Source: Siphonodentalium dalli (lineage: Eukaryota; Mollusca; Scaphopoda; Gadilida; Siphonodentaliidae). Taken from it: 64,000 bases of DNA. The stretch spans positions 122,812,126 to 122,876,125 of the forward strand of contig CP136069.1 in NCBI GenBank assembly GCA_032622095.1. The letters are read 5' to 3'. The notes below the pieces were generated by a model that was not told the origin of the DNA, made no database searches, and saw only the letters and a list, made by a program, of their open reading frames with translations. Below are positions 47,608-58,720 of this stretch, piece after piece (position 1 is the stretch's first letter; each line of letters opens with the position of its first letter). The position numbers and the translations under genes are program-made.

Positions 47608-50084
47608 CTGGAAATAAGTAAATGCTTAAATAAGCATGGACATGGGAAATTTGGTTACCGTCATGTGCATGGCACGGTTTGTTTTGGAACATTAGATACG
47701 TTGATTGGTCAAGTTGGAACGCGACCACCATGTTACCCATGTTCTTCATAAAGCTTTAGGTACCCAAGATCTGACCTATATATGATCTGCAGATATCGTA
47801 CTTCAAATAGGCACATGATTTCTCCCAAGTTGGATACGATTTCGGTAATATAAGATATTCAAAATTCGTAGCACTTAAACACTTTGTGAAATATAATTCA
47901 TTTATTCGGCAGATAGTCGTGCAAAGGGTTAATATGTTATTTGATCGAGGCAGACGAAATATATAAGAATCAGACTCCCCATGCATGTATACACTGAATG
48001 AAGAAACAAACATCACGACTGGATCCTGTGTGGAAGACCCGGCCCAAACTGAGAACCAATTGTTCCTGGATAATGGGGGTGAAGTACAAAAAAAGATTAG
48101 TTCCAATTTGGTTATTGACGAAAAACCAAATAGAACCCAATGAGGAACAAAATGGTTCTTGGTGGGAAGGTGGGGAACCAAATTCCCTTTCTGAAGAATC
48201 ATACGGTTCCGCCCGGTGGAACAAATTGAAGAACCAAATTTGGTTGTTCATTCCGAAAAGTAAAGATGCAGCAATAACACACGAAGAAACAAAATTAGCA
48301 TATGAAGAACCAAACTTATTCGTCATGAGTTCTTCATTCGACTACCAGTCGGAACCAAAATAAAGAACCAACTGCATGGTTTACGGCTCGAAGAACCAGT
48401 TGGTTCTTTATTTTGATTCCGACTGGTAGACAAATGAAGAGCCCACGAAGAATCATTTAGTTATACACTGTTTCCTTGGAGTGCATCTCTGCATGTTGGA
48501 CGGTATATAGAGATCATGGGTACAATCCTTGTTATTCGCATCAACGTTTCGAGAAATCTGGGTAACCTAATCAGGGGCGTACTATAGGGTCTCTGTTGGG
48601 AGTGTACACCTTTAAATTTCCAAGTGCACCTCCTCTCTGAACCAAACCAAAATCCTATGTTCCCAAAATACCGTTTGCACCCCCGCCACCGTTGGGCTGC
48701 AACTTTCCAATTAAACTAATACCTGATACTGTCCAACTGGTGTACAATTTCAATCAGACGCCCCTTAAGTGTAACATGACACGACATCTAACAAGTTTCC
48801 CTGCATATATGAATAAGAACTCAACTAATATTTGCCAAAGCGTAATTGTGTCTGATTAGTTATTTTTAAAATGGATTTTGGATACCACCGACATCACTGC
48901 ATACATCAGGCTACATATAATAGTTCAGGCATGTTGATCTACAGACTACCAACATGCATGTCAAATGCAATGCTTTTGACAAGTTTTGTCATGTCTGCAA
49001 ATGCCTGGACCATTCATCGCGATCGACCTTGCGCAGCGTGGCAGGTTCCTCCGAATTGTCCGTCATTTTGACTCTGATCTCACATGATCACGTGTCAGAC
49101 CTCTCGACATCTCCAAGGAGACGAGTAGAATCTCGCCATGAAATCAAACACTGCTTTATACGGTGGCGGGGTAATGACACGAGCTATACTCGTCCTTGAC
49201 CTCAATAAATGGTATACTCGTAGGGCGCGCATCTATAAAATCAAATCGACTCCATTCCACCCGCATGTGCAATTTGACTTATATATCAAGATGTTCCACC
49301 CACTATGGTGTTCTAGAAACCACCCGAAAAAGACCCGTTAATTAGTTGAATATAACGTGACTGCAAATTCTGAGGTGAAGGTCGAGTATAGCTCTTGCGA
49401 CATTACTCCTCCGCCGCTTTATACCCACGATTTGTCTGCGATTTTGACGTGATCGTGCGCTATGTACTACTACTACGCACGTAGCAATCGTGGCTAATCG
49501 TTGTCGTGTGAGATTGCACTAAGGTTGAACAATTTCCAACTGATGGTCATTTCAGACCAAACTGTTGACCAAAAGTAGAATAACATGCTACTTTTAGTCT
49601 AAAAACAACTAACCCCACTAATTAATGGTTGCAAAGTTAAACAATGAGAACAATTTCAACCCATGCACATGTGTTGTAAAACATTCCAACTACTGTAACA
49701 TTTGTGTCAGGCATGAAATTTCCAACTGTTCAAAATTATGACCAGTTAATCCGATATGATCAGTATCGACGGGCGGAGGGTTTACTAGTAATCATTATGA
49801 TGGTGAATACATAGCTAATTCTCAATGTTTTTACGTGCCCTTCTGATGAAACAACCATTATAAATCCTATATATTAATCTCAAAAGTCGCACAAATTGCG
49901 ATTGTTGAAATATATATGACTCAAATTCAAAAAGAAGTTGGCAAAATATCTGTTCATTTTGGCAAAAATATTTGGCATAAGTAAATTTCTGTCCAGCGCG
50001 GACCCTGGCAGACCATTCCAATGTATACGTGTGTAACTGCATGGTCGGAGAATCCATTGAGTAAAGGAATGGTTAAATACTTAC
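47608..50084. other. Intron between exons 3 and 2
   Basis: 2477 bp. GAACCAA/TTGGTTC-rich stretch from 48040 to 48440 ending in a hairpin (48342-48430). Between 48600 and 49780 are diffuse dispersed-repeat phrases (CCAACTGTTCAAAATTATGA). No exon. Confidence 0.7.
48342..48430. repeat. Hairpin with GAACCAA motifs
   Basis: CTACCAGTCGGAACCAAAAT and AAAGAACCAACTG pair with CAGTTGGTTCTTT and ATTTTGATTCCGACTGGTAG around a ~20 bp loop. Upstream (48040-48330) the AGAACCAAATTTGGTTC theme repeats irregularly. Confidence 0.85.
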
Positions 50085-50168
50085 GAACATGGCCTGTAAT
50101 GCACTTTTAGCTTGCCAACAGTTGAAAAATACTGGGATGAAAAGGCCTCGCAGTCTATCGCTGAATAT
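50085..50168 (-). CDS. slo2: Slo2 channel exon, S4 segment (visible exon 2)
   Basis: 84 bp, 28 codons (residues 26-53), phase 0 at both ends, with acceptor TTTTACAG and donor GTAAGT. The peptide contains LRGLFIPVFFNCW and matches KCNT LRNLFIPVFLNCW nearly residue for residue. This is the S4 position, but as in other Slo2 channels it lacks the regular arginine ladder of voltage-gated channels; only scattered basic residues are present. That fits a channel gated mainly by ions rather than voltage (family knowledge). Confidence 0.95.
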
Positions 50169-52664
50169 CTGTAAAATATCGAAACAGACCCGTTATTAGT
50201 TCGTGTTTCTCTTCGTTGTCAAACAAGACATTTTGGGAGGTTTATAGTTATTTTTGCCCGAGGCGGTGATTTGTCCGGAACGTTTTATCCAGTAGTCAAC
50301 CAATAGGTTCTATTTCCAAACGAAATACGTGAAACATAACACAGCGCTTTAGTTAGTTGTCAATGAGATGCGAAAGGTGACTTACTAAGACAGCATCAGA
50401 TAAGGCCACTATATTCGTTCGTAGCGTTCACATCCGGCGTTGTAGCTATAGTTTACCAACAAACTATAGTTGAATTGGTCAGAGTCGCATGTTCTCGTGC
50501 CAAAATACACCCAGACTATCTCAAACGTGCCAAAAGACACCCAGGGTATCTCAAACGTGCAAAAAGACACCAGTGTATCTCAAACGTGCAAATAGACACC
50601 CAGGGTATCTCATATGTGCAAAAAGACACCCAGGGTATCTCAAATGTGCACAAAGACATCCATGATGTCAAGGTATCGTTCGTCTGGGACAGTTAAACTC
50701 AACGTGGGTGGAATACTCATTCAAATTCCCTCAAAATTTCACTCAAAAATCACACACCCTGACGAACCGGGGGGGGGGGGGGGTGTGGAAAAAAGTTTAT
50801 TCCGGGCACGTATGCCGGGGTGGGTGGTCGATAGGACCAACAAACAATTTTTTCCGCAACTAAAAAATATTTTTCCTGCAAGTCTTTTTGGCAGTTTTTG
50901 CAATGAGTTTGGATTAAAACACATCTATATGTCAATATTAACATAAATGACAAATTTCATGATGATCAGACAAACAGTATAGCCTGTAGCCCATGCTAAT
51001 GGATTGAATTTTGAAATGCAAGATGGCTGCTGGCAGCCATGTTTGTTTTGACCGAATGACCCCAAAAATGACTCGTTCCTATTTACATGTAAATGTTAAC
51101 ATCCATGGCTAATAGTATGCACATAAATTCATATACAGCTGTTTACAGTGAATTCCCCCCCGCATATCTCTGTTTTAGTGTTAAAAGGGGGTGGGTGTCC
51201 AAAAATGGTCGGAAAAAACTGCCGAAAACGGACAAAAAATTGGACGCGGGGGTGAGTGGGTCCCAACAAGGGTCGAAAGTCAAAAATCAGCATACGTGCC
51301 TGCAAATTTTTTCCGACTCCCCCCTGGACGAACAGCAAAGTTTTGTGTTTCTTGACGGGCGAAATTAGACATTTTCAATATAAACATGTCTATTAGCCAT
51401 GCTTAAATCCCGTGATTAGAACTTTAAATTGTTGTGGAACAAAATTGGCAGCACACAATTTCATTCTTATAAATAAATTATATGCAGCGATTCACATTGG
51501 ACGAATTATTTCCGTTTGTTTGTCGGCGAAAATTCGTCCCTGGTTTATGAAGTATAAATGTTTACATGTTTGCCCAGTTCAGACTTTGCGTTTTCTGAAA
51601 TTCTACGATCGGTGTGGCTGAAATGGTCGTTAAAGTGATGTGAAACACTCCGGTAGCGGATTAAGTAGAAATGCAGAATAATCTTCCTCAAAGTAGTTAT
51701 TTTTTACTAATATTATATAGTCAAATTGACAACACAGACGGTCACTATTATATATTAAAATTAAATGCATGCGACTCGCGATGGCGAAATCGTTTGCGTT
51801 ATTTTATCGCCGATAGTTGCTTCCCGAAACGAGAAGTAAATATTCACAATTGATAAGGTCGATTTGTTTTAGACTTTCGGCGATGTTAGTAGAATGCTAC
51901 ATTACGCAAGTTGGCATCGCGTCTGATTACTAACTTATCAGTATCACGTACCCATATACATTGAAGTGCATTCTATTTCTTTAATATTATAGTTGAATAC
52001 TATACAGTATTTTACTGGACAAAGTGTCTAGCTAGTATGAATCATTGCAATAAACACATAATATGTCTTTAAGCATGTAATAATGTACAGTCATTGTGGG
52101 AAATAAGTGTATAATCGCACAGCAATATTTTGCAACAGAATCAACAAGATAATTTAGATTTTCTGTGTATGGCAAAATTATTGCTCTGATCACCAGAAGT
52201 TCTCGAATATCGCTAAATATGCTAACGGTGAGTGAAGTTAAAGTTAGTTATCTAAACATGTCTTGCATTGATAAATATGTGACATTCATTATTAAATCGT
52301 AGCTGTTATATGTTCATACACAGATCGTGTTTAAGTTGCATGAGATATGTCGCCCACTGTTTAGAACGTTCAGCGATTTAAGTTCCATTGTATATGTGGT
52401 CATGAATAGTTACTTGACTCGAGTCCCAGTCATTCGTTATATAGCTAATCAGTTAATCAATACGTTAAAGAAGCATCGCCATCATTAAGATGGACATATT
52501 GGAATACACAGTGTGTTCCTCTGCTTGTCCTCATATTATATTATAACATTATATTATAACATTCCAAAAAACAATGAATAGATCATTCCCATGTGTCAAT
52601 TAAGAATAAATGAGAGAAATTCTCCCAGAATCTATTAAGGTTTTAAATAGCTAACTGCACTCAC
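50169..52664. other. Intron between exons 2 and 1
   Basis: 2496 bp. 32-bp minisatellite at 50495-50662; G tract at 50770-50782; a dispersed repeat at 50780-51340 (GGTGGGTGTCC, TTTTTTCCGAC) with relatives at 39580-39680. From 51380 to 52660 AT-rich, nothing recognised. Confidence 0.7.
50495..50662 (+). repeat. 32-bp minisatellite, ~5-6 units
   Basis: Unit CAAACGTGCAAAAAGACACC followed by CAGGGTATCT. Units of 30-32 bp give a spurious repeated peptide frame. Confidence 0.9.
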
Positions 52665-52739
52665 CGTGACAATAAACGGCACCGTATTTATCAGCTCCAG
52701 GATGAACTCTAGACAGAGAATCTGTTGGAGAATGTTCCC
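52665..52739 (-). CDS. slo2: Slo2 channel exon, S3 segment (visible exon 1)
   Basis: 75 bp, 25 codons, phase 0 at both ends. It encodes assembled residues 1-25, starting GNILQQIL and ending LINTVPFIVT, which aligns with the S3 helix of vertebrate KCNT proteins (GNIWEQIF and INTLPFIIT). Acceptor TTTACAG and donor GTGAGT are both strong. The last unit of a 33-bp minisatellite lies about 25 bp upstream of the acceptor; a CTAAC at 52762-52766 is a good branch-point candidate. The preceding exon (S1-S2) was not found up to 64000. Confidence 0.93.
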
Positions 52740-52763
52740 CTGTAAATTAAATCGTGTTGAAGT

Positions 52764-53570
52764 TAGGCGTCGTTCTATCATATATATGGTGGTATTTAGG
52801 CGTCGTTCTATCATATAGATGGTGGTATTTAGGCGTCGTTCTATCATATATATGGTGGTATTTAGGCGTCGTTCTATCATATAGATGGTGGTATTTAGGC
52901 GTCGTTCTATCATATAGATGGTGGTATTTAGGCGTCGTTCTATCATATAGATGGTGGTATTTAGGCGTCGTTCTATCATATAGATGGTGGTATTTAGGCG
53001 TCGTTCTATCATATATATGGTGGTATTTAGGCGTCGTTCTATCATATTTATGGTGGTATTTAGGCGTCGTTCTATCATATTTATGGTGGTATTTAGGCGT
53101 CGTTCTATCATATAGATGGTGGTATTTAGGCGTCGTTCTATCATATATATGGTGGTATTTAGGCGTCGTTCTATCATATAGATGGTGGTATTTAGGCGTC
53201 GTTCTATCATATAGATGGTGGTATTTAGGCGTCGTTCTATCATATATATGGTGGTATTTAGGCGTCGTTCTATCATATAGATGGTGGTATTTAGGCGTCG
53301 TTCTATCATATAGATGGTGGTATTTAGGCGTCGTTCTATCATATAGATGGTGGTATTTAGGCGTCGTTCTATCATATAGATGGTGGTATTTAGGCGTCGT
53401 TCTATCATATATATGGTGGTATTTAGGCGTCGTTCTATCATATTTATGGTGGTATTTAGGCGTCGTTCTATCATATTTATGGTGGTATTTAGGCGTCGTT
53501 CTATCATATAGATGGTGGTATTTATGCGTCGTTCTATCATATAGATGGTGGTATTTAGGCGTCGTTCGAC
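52764..53570. repeat. 33-bp minisatellite, ~25 units
   Basis: Unit TATTTAGGCGTCGTTCTATC followed by ATATAGATGGTGG, with very little variation (AGA/ATA/TTA in one position). As 33 is divisible by three, several frames are open through the array on both strands. It ends about 25 bp from the acceptor of the S3 exon. Confidence 0.97.
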
Positions 53571-53858
53571 TGTATCATATAGATGACGGTATTTAGCAGG
53601 TTCGACTGTATCATATATATAGATGACGGTATTTAGCAGGTTCGACTGTATCATATAGATGGTGGTATTTAGCAGGTTCGACTATATCATACAGATGGTG
53701 GTATTTAGCAGGTTCGACTGTATTATACAGATGGTGGTATTTAGCAGGTTCGACTGTATTATATAGATGGTGGTATTTAGCAGGTTCGACTGTATTATAT
53801 AGATGGCGGTATTTAGCAGGTTCGACTATATCATATATATGGTGGTATTTAGCAGGTT
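53571..53858. repeat. 36-bp minisatellite, ~8 units
   Basis: Unit TATTTAGCAGGTTCGACTGT followed by ATCATATAGATGGTGG. It shares the TATCATATAGATGGTGGTAT half with the 33-bp unit, so the two arrays derive from each other; a hybrid unit at 53555-53590 marks the switch. Confidence 0.95.
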
Positions 53859-54159
53859 TGAACACGACTACGTACGCCAAACCTCGCATGTCACGCATGC
53901 ATGGACAATATGTATCATTTGACTGAATCATAAAATGTGGTATTTTGGCAGGTTAGGATAAGACTATGCCAAACTTCGCAAGTCACACATGGAGAGCACT
54001 TAGCAGTGGGTGTGTCAACATTGCAAACTGACCTACAGCAACATGTTCTCTGTGAATGTCATTAATTTATTCATTCACCCAACAATACTGGGTGAATAAT
54101 ATATTCACTAGCTTTACTGTCATCCATTCACTTAATATTTCCAGCAAATTATTTATTCA

Positions 54160-54560
54160 CAATCCCTGCACCCATCGCTCAATATATCATTTCATCAATT
54201 CATACAGCCGCCAATCCAACCACCCATCACCACACCATCTGTCCAATCATTCGTCGGTTATCCTTCCGGTGATATATCCATCAAGCCATCAATTCATCCA
54301 CACATCAATAAATCCAGTCTTCAGCGCATCCGTGCGTCCAACCACACATCCGCTCAACCAACAAACCACAAATTCCACTCACCCACTCACTCACAGATCA
54401 GTCCAACTTTGCATCCACAAAACAATCCACCAACTCATCCATTCGTCATTCCAGCTATATGCATAACTTAACCCGCACAGCCAAGCAGTCGCGTATCCAG
54501 TCACCAACCAATCCATACAACTATAAACGACCAATCAATCAACCCATGTATCGGCACATG
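54160..54560 (+). repeat. Degenerate CATC/CAAT low-complexity tract
   Basis: Long run of irregular CCATC, CAATC and CAACC words, an old decayed tetranucleotide repeat. Confidence 0.8.
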
Positions 54561-56334
54561 AACCACAGCCATCAACCAACTCTGGTTTACACCCCTGGTG
54601 AAGCGGTGAGCACTGCTAATTTGATATGATGTTGGTAGCTTCATGCTGATACAGCTAAATGATGCATAGCTGGGGAATATAGTGATGCTGTTAATAAAAG
54701 GTAAGTAATTTTTTCTCAAATTGTCATCTTCGTGGTCTTTGAGTAATCCGAGCGATTCGACAAAAAGTCAGTATCTGCACTAGAGGCCCACTTAATTTTT
54801 GAGTCCCCGATTATTTCTATACTGTGTCAGTGTTGTTGACTATTGTTGGCATGAAATAATACTAAAAAGTATATGTATATTCCATCAGGATGCAGAACAG
54901 CTGTAGCGTATATAGGAGTGTCCACCAAGTGATAGAGATGCTCAGATTCACCCAAAGACATCTCCCTTTATTTACCCAGAATGCATCAAAATATGTTGTA
55001 TATAAAGTGATCTGGTAATTCGAAAATTAAATGGGCCTTTAAACACCCTGGATGATATATATTCTTAAAAATAGTTTAGTAATGGTTGCGCTGGTTGTCG
55101 CAAAACGACCGGAAGAGCCATCTTGATTATGGTCAGTTTGTGGATCATGCTTCGAGTGTGTACTCTAGCCCGTCGTTAGAGATCATATTCCACTAGTATA
55201 CAAAACCTGGGATCTTGTCGATGTTCTGACCAGTTCTGACAGGGAACATTGAACACACAAGGCAGGGAATATATTTATTTGTTAATACGTGTTCCTCAAT
55301 AATTTACTTCACATTAGTGGTTGGTCCCAGATCGAGATTGCATGATTTGTGTTACTTTTGTGAGCCGATATCGCAATAAACGTATTATTTAACCGGGAGA
55401 AATTCCATAATTGTAAACGACGCAAAAGAAAAATCGCTCACAAAGTCATTTAAATCGTGCAATGTCGAATTGGGATTTAACCAACAGTGACGTTCGTTAT
55501 TAAGGACGAGGTAATAACTAATAGATATATTACCTGCACTGTTTTTTCAATGTTATACACTTCCTTGTCACAGCATCAAAAACGTTCCCAGGTTTTGTAC
55601 TGGTGGAATATGATCCATATACGGTGTAGCTAAAGTAGATATTCATGGCATGATCTTATTGCACCTATAGAAACGCAATCAAATATTTAAAAACAAATAT
55701 TTATACGTGAATGTGTTATGTAGATACGGGCTTGTCTTCAAATCAGTCGAATTAGTAAACGACCTTTAAAATGACAATTACAGATAAATAACGCAATTAA
55801 CAACATAATTTTGTCGCACCAACATCGTAACATAAAACCACTGGCCCCAACAGCATCATAACATGATCACCCAAACACGGGTGACATAGAGAACAATGAA
55901 CAAGGTGCTAAAATGAACACCACCATAGCATGATCACCCAAACACGGGTGACATAGAGAACAATGAACAATGTGCTAACATGAACACCACCATAGCATGA
56001 TCACCCAAACACGGGTGATACAGAGAACTATGAGTACGATGCGAAGATTGAGGACGATTGTCCCAGACAGCGCTGTACCCAACGGACGAGTTCGCGCTGA
56101 CGTTTTCTGCAATTTCCTTTTCAATTACCAGAGATAAGGACAGTTTTGTGAGACACAAATCAATTTGTCGCAAATAACCTTGCTTTTCGTCTGATTAATT
56201 CTATGGTGTAAGACAGCCTGGTTGAGCCGAGACGTATTTAGTTAATATAATGGCAGGTGGAAAAAAATCGTCTCAATTGGATACTGTTTACATGGATATT
56301 AAATCAAACTACTATTACAATGCATTCACATTAC
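54561..56334. other. Upstream flank or intron, nothing coding seen
   Basis: Short direct repeat CATAGCATGATCACCCAAACACGGG-type at 55866-56020 (three units of ~62 bp with GGTGACATAGAGAACAATGA). No S1-S2 channel exon recognised here. Confidence 0.6.
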
Positions 56335-56405
56335 CTTATAAAGGTACACAATTGAATCCGATGATCCCCGTATCATCAGATTCCAACAACAACAACATTT
56401 CTTTA
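56335..56405 (+). repeat. Fragment of the 43.4-kb MITE family
   Basis: TATAAAGGTACACAATTGAA and CATCAGATTCCAACAACAAC match the left end of the MITE at 43371-43838 (GGTACTCAACCCG, ACAGATTCCAACAACAACAA). Confidence 0.65.
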
Positions 56406-56884
56406 AAAGACGCTTTGGTGGATTCGTCCCGTTTTGCAGACATCTATTGTTTTCGGTAGGTTGTGGTAGATGTGTGAATAATCGTCTTAATGACTACTTA
56501 GGCCGTTCCTAGTTGGTTTGATTGGATTCGGTTTTTGTATGTTTTACCCCTTTTGATTATGAGAAAGAAAGGAAGTTTGGGTTTCATTTATGACTGTTAT
56601 GCTATTAGTTATGGATAATATATAAATGCATCTCATGTACACTATGTATGTGGAGAATTTATGTAATAACACATGGTTGCAAGTATAGAAAATAGTTTGA
56701 TGAACAAACTTGGTATGGGGAACATCTGGAAAAACCAATCCATATATAGCATTAATCAGTTCAACTCTTACAGACACAACAAGACGAATATAACACAGCA
56801 GTGGCAGGGAAGTAATCTATGTCAAAAAAATTCACCTTTTACAGGATCGTGAAGCCTAATTCGGGCTTGAAAATCGCAACGTTA

Positions 56885-57165
56885 AGACCTTAGTTCGTTT
56901 TCGGACCAGAACTCACTACCTCCCAACTGAAAGAGGTTCTTGGACAAACACCGACTACTCAGAAAATGTACCCTATGCAACACCGAAATAGGTGACGAAT
57001 TTCACGTCATTCTGAAATGCAAGGATTTGCAATATTTTCGAGAAAGGTATACATAGCACCGTACTTTTATAAACACCCAAATGTACTCAAACTCAGACAA
57101 CTTTTCAATTCGGGAAAGGGGAAACGAATGCGAAATTTGTCTATTTTCATACGTAGAGTTGGGCC
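56885..57165 (+). pseudogene. LINE C-terminal fragment with cysteine motif, frameshifted
   Basis: Reading across two or three frame changes gives FRTRTHYLPTERG, then KCTLCNTEIGDEFHVILKC, then FYKHPNVLKLRQLFNSG. This is the C..C...H...C tail typical of the reverse-transcriptase protein of CR1/L2/Jockey-like LINEs. It belongs to a different element from the one at 38.7-44.9 kb (different spacing) and lies on the opposite strand. Confidence 0.75.
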
Positions 57166-57339
57166 ATTATTCGGACACTCCCGGTGCTTGTTCCTCAATC
57201 CTATACCCGCTGTCATCAACACAATAACTCTCCTGGTCCTTATTAATCATAATCATGGGTTATTACATGACAACAATTATTGCAACAATTATCCATCGGC
57301 ATTACTTTCAAACTGCCAATATATTACATCTATGTTGTA

Positions 57340-57344
57340 CATGT

Positions 57345-57380
<36 letters not shown>
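57340..57380. repeat. (CA)n(TA)n microsatellite
   Basis: ACACACACATATATATATAT run immediately before the satellite array. Confidence 0.95.
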
Positions 57381-57381
<1 letters not shown>

Positions 57382-58720
57382 GCTAACAACACTAACGACC
57401 TTAGGGAGACTGTTGAAATAATCCGACCTTAGGGAGACATCTCGATATATCATTTTCTATGCATTTTCATAGCTTCTGTGTGTGGTGAGAGCATTTGGTA
57501 TTAATCGAAAAACCATCAATTATGTCATTTGTGATGACTATTATAATATTTAAAAATATATACCAAGTGTCCCCCTAATACCGTCTCCCTAATGTTTGGT
57601 CATTTTACATACAACATGAACCATATTAGGGGGACATATACAATAAATACCACTACATGCGGTATTAGGGGGACACATATTAAAAATCAAAGTTATGGAG
57701 ATACATAATATGTACTTTATATTTTGAAGCCATATTCTTGCAATAGTCTTACGAAATGACTAGATATAATTTAAGATGCTAGCATACGCGAGAAATTTAA
57801 CCCTCAATACACGAATGCGGGACCTGGTTTAATCTTTGTAAAACGCTATATCAGTACATGGCATTGGTTATAATAATCAAAGGCACGGGCTGCGTTCGTT
57901 GCAGAAATATCATGTGTGTTCAAATCCCAACCAACAGAAGGAATATTAAAAAATATATAGTTTTGATCATATGCAAACATAATCAGCGCGTAAATAGTAT
58001 ATTGTCCTCAATGTGCACTATGGTGGCGTAAAAAGCAGTCTGCTCATGTTACAGAAGTTTTGCTTTTGTTTACACAACGCAACGCAAGTATAGTAGTTGA
58101 CCACACCAAAATTATATAAACGCTCTTTATTATTTCCATATAAGGAACAAATAACGCTCTTTATCTTTACCATATCCGGATCTAAACAAAAGCAAGGAAA
58201 CGTAACGTTTTTTCCCTTTCTTTACATAATATGCGCAAAACACAACGCAATCATATTGGTTAATCACACAAACATTATATAAACGCTCTTCATTATTTCC
58301 ATATACGAAAAATAGTAACAAACAACGCTCTTTATGCTTACCATATCCGGATCTATACAAAAGTCAGGAAACGTAACGGTTTTTTCCTTTTGTTTGCACA
58401 ACAAAGTGAAAACGATTGACAATAACATACTGTTTATGCCATATTTCTGTATGATATAACAACAACTTCTGCCAATATTTTACTATTTCTGTTTATGGTG
58501 GTTTTTGACGGAGCTGAATATTTTAACAGCATACCCACCCACCGCCAAAGACAGCCCGTATCTTTAATATGAGCAATAAAAGATGTTTTTTTATTAATAC
58601 CAAATGCTCTCACCATACCCTGAAGCTGCACGTTGCATGGAAAATGATATATTGAGATGTCTGCCTAAGGTCGGATTATTTCAAGAGTCTCCCGAATGTC
58701 GTTTCATGTTGTTAGGTATA
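57379..58720. mobile_element. Founder-like TIR element at the start of the array
   Basis: Left 57379-57515 and right 58590-58720 are inverted copies: TTAGGGAGAC, AATCCGACCTTAGGGAGAC, ATATATCATTTTC and GGTGAGAGCATTTGGTATTA have complements at the right in mirror order. All later units repeat the core and right end only, so this is the only copy with both ends. No transposase was recognised. Confidence 0.75.

Larger units (their letters stand above)
1547..52739 (-). other. slo2: Partial gene: Slo2/KCNT-type potassium channel, 14 exons
   Basis: Transcribed region of a large-conductance potassium channel of the Slo2 (Slack/Slick, KCNT) family, a plasma-membrane channel gated in relatives by cytoplasmic Na+, Cl- or Ca2+ through tandem RCK domains. 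I joined 14 exons at GT/AG sites: 52665-52739, 50085-50168, 47513-47607, 45814-45997, 34473-34637, 32238-32374, 23250-23313, 22656-22764, 19553-19661, 16983-17132, 6512-6744, 4143-4386, 3231-3336 and 1547-1719. They total 1928 nt, which is 642 codons plus 2 nt with no stop, and every split codon closes correctly. Seen: S3 to S6, selectivity filter TVGYGD (assembled residues 115-120), RCK1 and the start of RCK2. Not seen: start codon, S1-S2, rest of RCK2, C-terminus and UTRs. Introns range from 485 bp to 11.2 kb. Confidence 0.95.

Noticed and set aside
52635-53654. 339-residue minus frame and 280-residue plus frame with an 11-residue repeat
   Set aside because: They are translations of the 33-bp minisatellite, open on both strands because 33 is divisible by three. 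Only the last 25 codons of the minus frame (52665-52739) are real channel sequence.
54056-54466. 136-residue Ser/His-rich frame
   Set aside because: Product of the degenerate CATC/CAAT low-complexity tract.
55934-56173. Candidate N-terminal or S1-S2 channel exon
   Set aside because: The frame shows no similarity to KCNT N-terminal, S1 or S2 segments, and no good paired splice sites were seen.
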